Source of the DNA: Enoplolaimus lenunculus
Lineage: Eukaryota > Nematoda > Enoplea > Enoplida > Thoracostomopsidae
NCBI GenBank assembly: GCA_030248215.1
Contig: JASANG010001414.1
Location: forward strand, 768,501 to 832,500
DNA length: 64,000 bases
Reading direction: 5' to 3'
The notes beneath the pieces are model-generated. The model was not told the origin of the DNA and searched no databases. It saw only the letters and a program-made list of their open reading frames with translations. The translations under genes were made by a program, and so were the position numbers. Below are positions 34,801-44,481 of this stretch, piece after piece (within the stretch, counting starts at the first letter, position 1; each line of letters starts with the position of its first letter).

Positions 34801-35692
34801 TTATTGTGGCGACGACCTTTATTATTCAAAGACAACTACGAAATTGAAAGTTGTGCGAAAACTACATTTACGAGCCAGAATAAAATGCACTTTAATATAC
34901 TGGTATCAGCTGTATGGATTATGTATAGCGGTAAAGAAGTTCTGTTGTTCTGTGTCATGTGTCTTTAGTGTTAGGCTTGGTTTAGGAATGGTTTACATTT
35001 CTATACAAAACTTGGTTATATTTTTTAGAACGCTTAGCGATAAATCAGTTACGCGTGTCGTGTACAGTTGGTCAAAATCCACCGAGCCAAACCTGAACTG
35101 TGCTTTGAAAACGTGCTATATTGATACAAAAGTATTATTAGACGCTTCACCGTACTATGCGACTATGTTTGCACCGATGAATTTAACCACCAGCTGCGAA
35201 ACGTCAAAGACCACGAGCTTTGAATTTGACAGTGAGTGTTCTGCTATTTCTGAACTGAATAAGGCTTCGATTGGCTTTCGTGAACATTTAAGCAAACAGA
35301 TTGACACACGGGATGCAGGGGTATCAAATTCTGCAATGGAATGCTTCCTGCACTTTTTGCACGGATGTCGAGATTGTGGAGTAATCCGGCGAAAGTTGCG
35401 ATATCCAGAGAGTATTCAGTTGCTCGATTTAGCGATTCGACACGATATTGAGTCGTTGAAAAGTGTTGTACTAGGCCGGTGGGTGCCTCTACTGTTATCA
35501 GTGGAATCGGTGGCAGATTATACCGTAGCAAGCTATGTGTACGAATGTGACGAATTGCGCCAGTTGGCGACTGGGTTCATTTTGGGCAGTGAAGTTTCGG
35601 CGAAGAAACTGGGTGATTTGTTGAAGCTGTTGAACGCGAGTGGATATATTGATCGGTATTTGGTGGATTTGAAAAAGTTGATTTTGGCTTGA
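22885..35692 (+). CDS. ARMC5: ARMC5-like armadillo-repeat/BTB protein (18 exons, about 1,299 aa)
   Basis: Exons: 22885-23008 (5' end uncertain), 23474-23610, 23719-23749, 24586-24718, 24981-25123, 25835-26083, 26500-26951, 27568-27978, 28487-28995, 29734-29859, 31333-31476, 32254-32408, 32838-33028, 33108-33124, 33266-33445, 33763-33899, 34308-34404, 35029-35692. All junction phases agree. Residues about 1-420 are armadillo-like helices (LEIQIATSCVKLLANCAYLD; SLVQAIVRLFANIAAVKECA). About 400-770 is acidic, Ser-rich linker. About 820-1080 is a second helical block containing CSPKCMF...CLRCRKFVCG and FKTQCDSPYGMDVLCRSI, which fits ARMC5's C-terminal armadillo part. The last exon is BTB-like (CYIDTKVLLDASPYYATMF; AMECFLHFLHG; LLDLAIRHDIESLKSVVL). 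ARMC5 is a cullin-3 substrate adaptor that acts on RNA polymerase II subunit RPB1 in mammals. No in-frame ATG is visible in the first exon, so the true start lies upstream or was missed. Confidence 0.72.
27278..27388. repeat. TTAGGC-like tract in ARMC5 intron
   Basis: Degenerate runs of CTTAGGCTTAGGCTGAGACT and GGACTTAGGCTGAGACCTAG. No TIR boundaries are visible. It lies immediately upstream of the duplicated exon fragment. Confidence 0.6.
27392..27513 (+). pseudogene. Decayed duplicate of the 5' part of ARMC5 exon 27568-27978
   Basis: About 121 bp is repeated 146 bp downstream. Both copies contain an acceptor (TTTTTGCAG and TCTTTGCAG), then CTTGACTCAGACATGC or CGTGACTCAGACATGC and GATGATGTCAGATTTT. 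In this copy the frame set by the preceding exon reads into TGA after 17 codons, while the downstream copy stays open for 137 codons. The upstream copy is therefore a dead pseudo-exon that still carries a plausible splice acceptor. Confidence 0.85.
28128..28440. mobile_element. Partial copy of CGAAGC-ended element in ARMC5 intron
   Basis: It matches the element at 30171-31183: GCGTTTTACGTTTTGTACTC, then GGGATCGAAAGGTGGATGTC, and later CACTAATTATTAGGGTTACG. It includes the left part and one unit of the internal repeat only. No right terminus. Confidence 0.7.
29019..29408. mobile_element. hAT-like MITE, CCGGCT/CCGGAT-word family, 390 bp
   Basis: The left end CAGGGTGCCGTCGGATATCT is inverted relative to the right end CCTATCCGGTCGTGCCATG. 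The flanking CTACGGAT/CTTTGGAT is a decayed 8-bp duplication. It sits 23 bp after an ARMC5 splice donor, within the intron. Confidence 0.65.
30171..31183. mobile_element. 1-kb TIR element with internal ~160-bp tandem repeats
   Basis: TGAACGAAGCTCGG at the left and CCGTGCTTCGTTCA at the right are inverted with one mismatch in 14. After GTCGAAAGGTGGATGTCCGT come four to five units of about 160 bp, each with TTTCACTGATTATTAGGGTT, a GGGTGCGAGAAATC block and TTTGCATATTAGC. It occupies the ARMC5 intron 29860-31332. No coding capacity. Confidence 0.7.
31600..31970. repeat. Probable GAATCC-word MITE remnant in ARMC5 intron
   Basis: ACCGAATCCGAACTTTTGTT, then TCCACCCTG, at the right resembles the right end of the GAATCC family at 53095-53443. 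The left end near CAGCACCAGAATTGG is uncertain and no target duplication is found. Confidence 0.4.
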
Positions 35693-35972
35693 GAATTCAA
35701 TAGCGGTGGAGTGCTGCTACTGTTGTTATTGTTGTTCTTGGGCAGCGTGGAAGCTATTTGTCATGTACGTGTGTTATCGTTTGTTTTTACGGTTGCAGTT
35801 GGCGGATGTTATCGAATGAAATATGCTATCATGTGTTGCCTGGCAAAACTTTAATTAGTTTATACGTTAGATTTGCATAAGGGTTAACTGTAGAACCATA
35901 TTGGAGACTAATAGTGTTGAACTGACCAGGGTAGCAGGATTTAGATAGGCATCTGTAATTGCAGAATCCTTG

Positions 35973-38900
35973 TCATTCTGGTGTCGCGCATATTTCCACA
36001 AAACATTTCGCTGAGTTACTGTTATATTTATTTTTGTAAATTAAACAATTTTCAACTTTGCTTGCGTTTGTTGTGTTATTTTGTTCGCGTCTGCTGTCGT
36101 GCGTCGATATTATTGAGCAATCACATGTACGTTTCGGTTCACAATTTGATTGTCTCAGACAAACTTGTGAAGTATTGTAAGTTAATTTTAAATAGGCAGC
36201 AGCAGCACAGTCGCATTGTTGCGCTGTCAGTACTGACTCGTTCAAGTGTTGTTTTGTTGATGAAGATGGTGTTAGTTGTTGCTGAGCGGTGCTGTTTTGA
36301 TAAATTAAATTGGTTTCGGTTAACTCGATTAGTTTTGATTCGGTGGGCGATTTAGTATTAATTTGTTGCTTGGCGTCGCATGAAGTGAACACTGAAATTG
36401 AAATTATACCAAATAGCTTTGCGTCCAAACTAAAGAAGCCGCTGACGTGTTATGGGTGGCGGTGTAATGTTTAAAATTTTATTGTAGTCCTGTACCGTTC
36501 GTCGCCGTCCGTCACTGTTTGTTGTAGTACATTAACTCATTGCGTACGATACCGCGCGGTGATGCATGGTCACAGGCGGTGAAAGGCGCAGCCACACGAC
36601 AAGTAAGCGCCACCATAACTGTTTGGAGAATTCACATCCTACTTTAATCTCAAAATAGCTGGTGCATTAAAGACTGGGCCCATGTATGGAACAGAGCCTA
36701 AACTGTATTAAGCATATTCCTAAGCCTAAGCCTAAGACTAAGTCTAAGCCTAAGCCTAATCCTGTGCATAAAAGTTAGTCTAAAGTTTAACCTGACACTA
36801 GTACAGAAATGCATGAAAACGTTCTGGCACTGTTCGATACATGGACCAAAGACGGTAGCTGATTAAAAATTGAGTACCCAATCTTTAAAAAACATGTATA
36901 CACATACGAGACGTGATCACTTGACCGTTCATCTTCCCGTTGAACCACGAAATTTAATTGAAAAAACTACATTAGCAAAGCAAAAAGGTGGATCGAATTG
37001 TCGGCCAAATAAATTCAGCACTGGATTTAAGAGTGTAATCGTAAATCCAAGCTGAAGCGTGAGCAATTGCAAACAGCTAAGGCATGCAACTGTTCAAGAC
37101 CTATTCTATATCTGGGCCGTGTGGTTCAACGTTAAAGCAGTACATACCTTGCTGATGTGTGTTACGACTAACAGTTGCGTGGCATGCAAAAGCTTCTAAC
37201 GCGCCGTTTCTTTTGGGCAGCGGTTTGGCTGTGAATACGCATTCGGATAGAACAGCTGAAATTTAAAGTACTGTAGTGACTCGAATAAGAGAGTGAGATG
37301 GATATTCATTTTGCTTACATGTTTGGACCCCCAACACGATTCTTATTTTTGAACATTTTCATGTATATGTTGACTATAATCAAAATACAAGCAAATACGT
37401 TTCATACAGATAAAGACACGTTTGTTATTTGAAGATAGCCAGTTCAAGTTAAACAATGGAAAGGAATTCATTTTTTACAAATGCAACATGTATTACGGTT
37501 TGCAGCAAAATACAGAACGTGCAGTTTTTACAGTAATGCGATCGCATGGCCTTTATTTTAGCTTAAGCGGCTTTTAACAGAAAATGATAAATCATTTTTA
37601 TGTTCATTCACGGTACGACCGGTGCGAAATATTACTAAGGGTTGTAAAATTTTTGACATGCGGCGCCGTCCGGCACTGGACGGCTCCGAACAAGTATAGC
37701 GCGACCATAGCGCGGACAGTATAATATCACGCAACCTATGCTGCTTTAAATTAGGAGGTCGAACAGCAGTGGTGTATTGCGAAATGTTGGTAGAAAACAA
37801 CATAAATTTCAACAAAAACGTTTCACAAAAATGCATATCCAACTGCCGATTCAAGCTTTTGCAGTGTATTGATCCGATGTTAGCCGAACCACCCCGATTT
37901 CACAGTAAGGCCTGCCAAAGGACGAAGCCAGGGTGGCATTTCAGGTACAAATCTCCCCCTCCCCCACTTTTTCTTGATTTTGATAACTTGGGTTTTCAGA
38001 CACTGTTTCAATTCTTGTATTTCCCTTTTTTCCAAAATTCTGTCCACGTTCTTCACTGCAGCAGTTGTTTTACAATGAAATCGGGTCAAAATATTATGAG
38101 TGGACAAAATATCATCGAAGGCAAAATGTGAAGTTCAATTAATGACCTCTCGATCTGCAACTTATATACATTTTAGGTTTAGGATTACACTTATGTTCAG
38201 GCTACGGTTAAAGCTTACTATAGGCAAGACCCTACTTACATGGGCCGTACAATTTATTCTTGAGCAACAAAAATTTTCTGGATTAAGAGTATTTCGATGG
38301 CTTATTTCATGTTCAATCATGCACTAATTAAACAATTCCTCCAATGTATATATGGAAGTCGTTTAGCCTGTGACTTACCGCAAGATAATATTAGAAAGAT
38401 CAAACAGAAAATAAGTGCCGTTATACCTAATACTCGCAACAACGGGATGATTTTCGCTGAAATATAAAGTTAAAGCTGTTATAAAGTCAAGGTAAAGCTT
38501 GTAGTCTAAATTATAAAAATTGCTAAAAACGATTGTTGGCACAAAACCTCGGAACCGTTTTCTCAGAGTCCAAATATATGTTGGTACCCGCAACTTAACT
38601 TGACTGAAATGTCAGAAAAAAATTTTGTAAATTTTTGTTCGTTATGTGAGTTTGGTTGTGATGCAAAAACGATCTACAGTGTAACTGCAGTGTGCGAGCT
38701 AAACAAAATATATATGGCGTAATCGGTTTTAAAATAATCATTTGGTTCAATAACATCGAAAAGGAAGGATCCATTTATTTTTGAGTCTACAGAATCGTGT
38801 CAAACATACAAAACGTTTTTTGCGCTTTGAAAAATGAGTTTATGTTGATGCTAAAATACCGTTACAAGATATGTACTTTTGCAGTTTAAAGCTTGTTGCC

Positions 38901-39719
38901 ATACACCAGCGAAGCGATTCATTTCCGAGTTTCTTCGCTTGCAAAAAAATGTTTTCAAAGGTGCTGGATGAAACGCGAAAAGCCGCCTAATGTTTAGCGG
39001 TTTATCTTTGACACGATTCGCAATGGAATTAGAAATTAAAATGAATTTATTGGTGTTTCACAGGCGTTAATCGCCCTAGCGCTAGCACTAGTGTGTAAAG
39101 CGAATAGTATCAAAAATAAAACGCATTTCAGACACTTTGCGTTTCAAACAGCACTTGTTCAAAACACTTTTTGTAAGTGAAGAAACTCCAGAATGAGGTA
39201 TTCGCGCATCAAACCATAAAAGCTTGTGATGCTTTATCTAGACATATGACGTAATTGTTGCGACTTACACTTAGTTTTATAGTCAATAAATCCTAACGAT
39301 GTCAACAGTAGGCCAACCGCTAGAAATAGTACAAATCCGCCCAAAAAAAGCAAATGTAAGCATGTCCGGGTGACAAACGGAAGCGAGATTCGCCGGAACT
39401 GTTTTGTGCTACTAATCCTGGATGCAGGTTCTGAGACAAAATGCGACGTGCCGCTTGAGTCAGGACCAAAATGATACGAAGCGTTCTCTTTTACGTCTTG
39501 CAGTAGTTGTTGTTGCTGTTGTTGTTGTTGTTGGTGGTGGTGGTTTCGTTGTTGTTGTTGTTGTTGTTTCTGTTGTTGTTGTTGATGATGATGATGTGGC
39601 AGTTGGTGCTCTTGCTCATGATGCGGCTGTAGAATGAATTGGTCCGAAGCAGTTCGCAAATAGAATGCGTTGACTGGTATACATAACGAGTTTGACCGTA
39701 TTTCTCTGTTTCTATACAT
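35973..39719 (-). CDS. Q/H-rich type II membrane glycoprotein (two exons, about 289 aa)
   Basis: Exon 39269-39719 (the frame is open back to an acceptor at 39787) has a strong donor GTAAGT. It is phase-compatible with acceptor AATTTCAATTTCAG for exon 35973-36391. Residues 33-75 are His/Gln-rich with runs up to nine Gln. Residues about 119-144 form one membrane segment (HLLFLGGFVLFLAVGLLLTS), preceded by basic KQFRR, so the N terminus is likely cytosolic. The second exon encodes an ectodomain with about ten cysteines (QQCDC, RTCDC, KCFVEIC) and at least five N-glycosylation sequons (NST, NES, NTS, NTT, NAS). I do not recognise a family. Extra exons could hide in the 2.9-kb intron. The stop codon lies 280 bp from the convergent ARMC5 stop. 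Confidence 0.6.
36677..36847. mobile_element. TTAGGC MITE in intron of the type II membrane protein gene
   Basis: GGCCCATGTATGGAACAGAG on the left and TGTTCGATACATGGACC on the right. The flanking AAAGACTG/AAAGACGG (36669-36676 and 36848-36855) is an 8-bp duplication with one mismatch. The interior is runs of CCTAAG. Confidence 0.8.
37271..37320. mobile_element. Single end of CTGTAGTGACCCG family
   Basis: TA followed by CTGTAGTGACTCGAATAAGA, then GATATTCATTTTGC, as inside 21813-22246. No matching right end nearby. Confidence 0.55.
39505..39600 (-). repeat. CAA/CAG/CAC triplet tract encoding polyQ/polyH
   Basis: On the plus strand this is GTTGTTGTTG with interspersed GCT and GGT triplets. On the minus strand it encodes the Gln/His-rich cytosolic region of the type II membrane protein. 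Codons are mixed CAA and CAG. Confidence 0.85.
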
Positions 39720-40179
39720 CAGGTATTTGCGGAACGAAGCTTCTGATCGCGTTGGTGTTGATGTTTTGCTCTGTTGGATGTTACTGTCTGGTTAAATATT
39801 AATAAGATTTCTCTTATAATATTTACTCTTAGATAGGTATATTCCAGCTTGTAGCCGTATATCCGTTTCGGTTTCCGGTAAAAATCGATGTCCGTTTTTG
39901 TTATAGAAACATAGGAAATTTGGTTACTTTACGAATTATAGTTAATAAGCAACGTGAAATAAAAACTACAAAATTCAGCCGAAACCTGGAAAATTTCGGT
40001 GCATTCGCATTTTTTCCTTAAAAATTTGGGAAGTGTGGCGTATATATAGCTATTTGCACGCCTCAATTCTGTTGTTAGAAAAATAAAACTTTCCACTTCA
40101 ATATCCATTTTCTGTTTCCGTCTCCGGTATTTTGTTTACTATCCGTTTCAGTTTAGAACAGTTTGTCTATAAACGAATG

Positions 40180-40369
40180 GGCCCATGTAAAGATCAGGGG
40201 CGGAACGTTTTTCTGTAGAACTAGAATAAAATAAGTTTAAGCTTTAGACTAATTGTTTTGCTTGGCTTAGGCTTAGGCTTATGCTTAGGGATAAACTCAT
40301 TTTTACGCTTAGGCTTAGGCATAGGAATAAGCTTGTAATTCGGTTCCGCCCCTGTTCTTTACATTGGCC
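40180..40369. mobile_element. TTAGGC MITE, near-intact
   Basis: The termini GGCCCATGTAAAGATCAGGG and CCCCTGTTCTTTACATTGG are long inverted repeats (GGGGCGGAAC / GGTTCCGCCCC). The flanks AACGAATG/AACGAATT form an 8-bp duplication with one mismatch. Two blocks of TTAGGC words lie inside. This is one of the best reference copies. Confidence 0.9.
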
Positions 40370-40838
40370 AACGAATTAATAAACTATATAAATCAACATA
40401 ACCAAAAAGTACTTCGTAGAATATATAGCAGTGTATATTATTCTAATTAAAATAAAAATTAATACCGAGGTTATAAAATAGGAAGCAAGTCTGAAGATCA
40501 TTAATTGCAATGCCATTACGTTGTCAATATGCATTTTCATGCATACATCTGTTACACGAACAACAGTTTCGATAAAAGCCTACCTCGTTTTCATTTCAAA
40601 CGAACGAGCAACAAAACTTTTATGCCGCTTTAATAGTCAGTTTTACGATAACAATAAATTCAGTTCCGAGCCAGTCAGCTCAATGCGCTAAAAAGGCATG
40701 CAGGGATATCACTGGCTAATGAAACGGTGCTAAAATTGCTTTAAGGCTCCAAATGGTTCCTGGGGCAACGGAACCTTTTGGCCTGGCCTCTCTGTGGCTT
40801 AAAACTAAAGGTCCGAATGAAACGATATTGAAACCATA

Positions 40839-40877
40839 CGCTAAAAAATGGTGAGTCAAATTGACTCCCTCCGTGAA
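40839..40877. mobile_element. Single end of CACTGCAAAAAA MITE
   Basis: TA, then CGCTAAAAAATGGTGAGTCA and AATTGACTCCCTCC. It breaks off where the 40889 element's flank begins. Confidence 0.6.
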
Positions 40878-40888
40878 AAATTTCTGTT

Positions 40889-41194
40889 ATCGTTACCGAC
40901 CTTACTTGCCCTTATTTTTACTTATGTATTCAAAACAATTGTATAATTTTACAGTGCATATTGTTTACGCCAACGAAAAATAATCTCTACGGAAAAGTGA
41001 AGAATGTGAGGAAATGGAATACCATATTGCAAATATCGGCTAAAATTAACTACTTAATGAACCATCGTTTTACTACCTAATTTCGCCTCAGCTCTGGCTG
41101 CGGCAAGTTTTGTTGACCTCCGGTTCTGGCGCCGGCAAGTTTTGTTGACCTCCGGTTCCGGCTCCGGCATTTTTCACCCCCGGTTGGACCCCTG
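40889..41194. mobile_element. CCGGCT-word MITE
   Basis: The right end CACCCCCGGTTGGACCCCTG matches the 6882-7226 family. TTTCTGTT flanks both sides (40881-40888 and 41195-41202), a perfect 8-bp duplication. TCCGGTTCCGGCTCCGGC words lie near the right end. The left terminus is divergent. Confidence 0.62.
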
Positions 41195-41297
41195 TTTCTG
41201 TTATACTTATTGTTATTCGCGTACACCCTGATATTTAACCTTTGTTGTATAAATTCGTTAAAATCGCGGTCAAACAAACTAAATCTTTACAATTTTG

Positions 41298-41495
41298 GGC
41301 CCATGTAAAGATCAGAAGAGAAACGTTTTTCCATGGACTAAAAAGAGTAAGCTTAAGCTTCAGACTAATTTTTTGCTTGGCTTAGGCTTAGGCTTAGGTT
41401 TATGAATATACTCATTCTTACGCTTTGGCTTAGGCTTAGGCTTTGAAATATGCTTATAATACCTACTGTTCCGCCCCTGTTCTTTTACATTGGCC
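41298..41495. mobile_element. TTAGGC MITE, near-intact
   Basis: GGCCCATGTAAAGATCAGAA on the left and GTTCCGCCCCTGTTCTTTTA, then CATTGGCC, on the right. The flanks CAATTTTG/CAATTTTA form an 8-bp duplication with one mismatch. Interior GCTTGGCTTAGGCTTAGGCT and a second TTAGGC block. Confidence 0.88.
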
Positions 41496-42730
41496 CAATT
41501 TTAAAGCATCTCTTGCGGCATTACTTTTTATAAGTCCTTTTTACACGCTATAAATACGACAGTATGTATAATATTTAAATAGATATCTTTGGAATACGAA
41601 CATATTGAGGTTTTTAGGCATACGGAGAACTACAGCATATATTGAAACTAGCGCAATTAAATTCGCTTTTAAAAACAACTTCGAAATTTGATCTAAAACA
41701 AGCATAAGAATACCTAATCTCTATTTCACGTCCTATATCACCATCTGGTTGTTGCCGCTTGTTACTAATGCTGGGTTCATGTTATAATTGCATGGGTCAA
41801 CCAGAAACACGTCTTGTCCTTACAAAATTTGGTAACATATTTTTTTGTCGGCGCAAAAGTTTGTTGCCAAATTCAAAAAATTTGAGTTGTCTGTTATTTT
41901 AATGTGGAGGTAACCAAATTGTCCTGTAGAATAGCACATGCTACTAAAGAGTTTCTCGTATTTTGATATGTATTTAGGAAAACTTTCCAAGGGAAACGGA
42001 ACCGTAGGAGCTATTACAGCGTTCGAAATCATTTATACACTGTTTTATATTCACGTTTAGTGCGCACAAATTACATTGTCCAGCATAATATAATGTTAAG
42101 CAGAATTCTAGAATATACTATGATTTTCGGACAATTATCCTGTGATATCATTTACCGTACGGATACTTGTATATGATGATCCTTGGGTACAGTGGTTTAT
42201 AAGCCAATGTGATATTCACATTTTATCGCCATTTCCGCTGTTTAGATCACAACACTTTATGTTGAAGTCGAACCAGCATTGACAAAACATGTTTCTCGGT
42301 GGCCCAGTTAGTTACATGAACACCGGATAAGAATCAAAGAAACATTTCACGGTAATGGCTTTACTTTATAAAAAGTTCACAATTAACCTAAAATCGTTTT
42401 GATTGAAATATATTCAAGAATGTTTCATATGTCCGAAGCAGTGCTGGCTTGCAATTTTAACTATTTCTTTTTCATTTAGCCTCTATAACAGCGAACAAGA
42501 AAATAGTGAAATGTGCTAAACTGAAGGCCGGCCTCTGGCTGCGGTAGAAGGGCTGCGGTAGAAGATCGACCTCCGAGCTCCGGCTCCAGTAAGATCTCTG
42601 TCAGAGGTTTCGGCGACAACTTCGGTAGTGAATTTTGCATAGTTTTTACAAAGTTTATTTTTGGTGCGTTTTGTTTTCACTTTTGGTACAAGGTCTAGAC
42701 TAATTTTGCCTGGCTTTAGGCTTAAGCTTA

Positions 42731-44224
42731 CACTGCAAAAAATACTGAGTCAAAATTAGACTCAACAAAAGAGTCAACCGGACTGAGTCAGCATTTGGAC
42801 TCTGTAGGAGTCAAAAATTTTGTTTCTGGACGGTGAGTCAAAATTTTGACTCATGCCATGAAACAAAACAAGGAGTCAAAACTAAGGAGTCAAATATAAA
42901 TAAAAAATTTCTGCAAAGTGAGTATTTAAATCCAATTGCATACTTTTCCCTGATGTGCCTAAACGAAATTGAAGTATGGTCGGTTGTAATTTGTTACGGC
43001 CTTGATTAATAATATACATACATAGCAAGTGTGCCAACGTATAGCAAGTGTACCAGTGTATACATGACGAATTGTTCAAAACTCTTTACGTATTCAACGT
43101 CGCTTACCAGCCGCAGTTACAAAATTTTTTTGAGTTCATTCAAACGGCTATTTTTAAGATTCACCAGCCGAAAGAATCACCACATGTCCGCATGATGCGA
43201 ATCAAGCTTGGCATATGAATTGCTGTTAGATTTTCTTAGCCTCATGTCGTGGTGCAGATAAAGCCAAGTTTTAACAGCGTTATGGAATTAGCAAATTTTA
43301 ATAATTATGTAGTTGGAACATTATTTTCTTTGCCAATTGCTATGTTTTATTGTGTCACAATTTAAAGGCTGTCATTTGCCTAAAACGAAGATAATGTCTG
43401 GCGTTATATTTTGTTTCAGAAGTTTATTCTATTATCAGACATGAGGTAAACATCGAACCCGTAAAATTAAGTGCAACAGTTTAAGGATTGTGATTTGCCT
43501 GAACCGTTGGTAAACGAGCCGCTCTGTATTTTGTTTCAATATAAAATTAGCAAGCAACATAGCTTTTTAGTATTCCTAGCAATGTGTCATGTTGTTGGCC
43601 CATGTAAAGATCAGGATCGGAACGTTTTTCTGTGGGACTGCAATAGAGTAAGTTTAGGCTTTAGATTAATTTGCTTGGTTTAGGCTTAGGCTTACGCATA
43701 GGACTATGCTCATTCTTACGCTTAGGCTTAGGTTTTGGAATATGCTTATAATATTGTTCCGCTCCACTTCTTTACATTGGCCCATGTTCTTGGTCATGTT
43801 CTTTATAACAGTTTGCTGCGATTAATAAAACACCGGTGATGAGCACATATTTTGTCTCCTAATGAATATTCAGGCACTCTACAAAAATTAGTGAAACGTC
43901 TGAATGCATAATTTACCCGACAAAACCGATGTGTTATACCTTCAGAGCAAACAAGTTTGGTCTAAAGCACTGTTTTGACGAAGAAAAACGATTGTAGTTT
44001 GACTCCAAAAATCGACTCAGAAAACTCGTTTTCGTTTTTGACTCCGTTATACTGACTCCCTGAGTCAAAATTTGACACGATTGTGAGTCACAACCTGACT
44101 CACGAAGTTTGACTCAGACGACTGAGTCATTTTGACTCCCTCTGAAATAGGCTCTACGGGACTACACAACTGATTCAAATTTGACTCTGTCCGAGTCAAA
44201 TTTAACTCACCGTTTTTTGCAGTG
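42731..44224. mobile_element. 1.5-kb CACTGCAAAAAA element, TA-flanked (third layer)
   Basis: It begins CACTGCAAAAAATACTGAGT and ends ACTCACCGTTTTTTGCAGTG, with TA at 42729-42730 and 44225-44226. The subterminal regions are dense in GAGTCAAA and GACTC words for about 170 bp on each side. The interior is AT-rich. No transposase is recognisable, but at 1.5 kb (1.3 kb without the nested MITE) it is the longest member here and probably closest to the parent element. Confidence 0.82.
43597..43782. mobile_element. TTAGGC MITE (innermost, fourth layer)
   Basis: GGCCCATGTAAAGATCAGGA on the left and TTCTTTACATTGGCC on the right. The flanks CATGTTGTT/CATGTTCTT are a 9-bp near-duplication. Inserted within the 42731-44224 element. 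Confidence 0.85.
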
Positions 44225-44481
44225 TAGGTTTGGCTTAGGAATATGCTGAATACTGTTCCGCCACTGTTCTTTACGTTGGCCAAAATATGCGTAAAAACCA
44301 AAACATTTAACAACACCTTACAGATTTTGCTAAAATTAAGAAAATACATATATATATACGTATTGTTTCAAAGTAACTTTAGTTCGCCTCACCTCCGGTT
44401 CCGGCAAATTTCGCTGATCCCCGGCTTCGGCTCCTGTATTTTGTATCCTTTGCCTGTCTGGTGCTACTACATTAGATCCTG

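Larger units (their letters stand above)
42692..44281. mobile_element. TTAGGC MITE split by a mariner-like insertion (second layer)
   Basis: The left remnant GTCTAGACTAATTTTGCC, then TTTAGGCTTAAGC (42692-42730), and the right remnant GGTTTGGCTTAGGAATATGC with the family end TTCTTTACGTTGGCC (44227-44281) flank the 42731-44224 element. The left terminal repeat is missing. Confidence 0.65.
42520..44460. mobile_element. CCGGCT-word MITE split by nested insertions (outer layer)
   Basis: The left half at about 42520-42690 (GGCCGGCCTCTGGCTGCGGT ... GTAGTGAATTTTGCATAG) and the right half at about 44285-44460 (GCGTAAAAACCAAAACATTT ... CCCCGGCTTCGGCTCC) align in order with 6882-7226. The element was therefore contiguous before the insertion between them. 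Terminal boundaries are not sharp. Confidence 0.6.

Noticed and set aside
37558-37854. 98-codon minus-strand frame
   Set aside because: It lies in the intron of the type II membrane protein gene, but I found no phase-compatible acceptor and donor pair and no motif.
42731-44224. Transposase gene in the 1.5-kb CACTGC element
   Set aside because: The only sizeable frame (43471-43683) lacks DDE or helix-turn-helix features and runs into the nested MITE.
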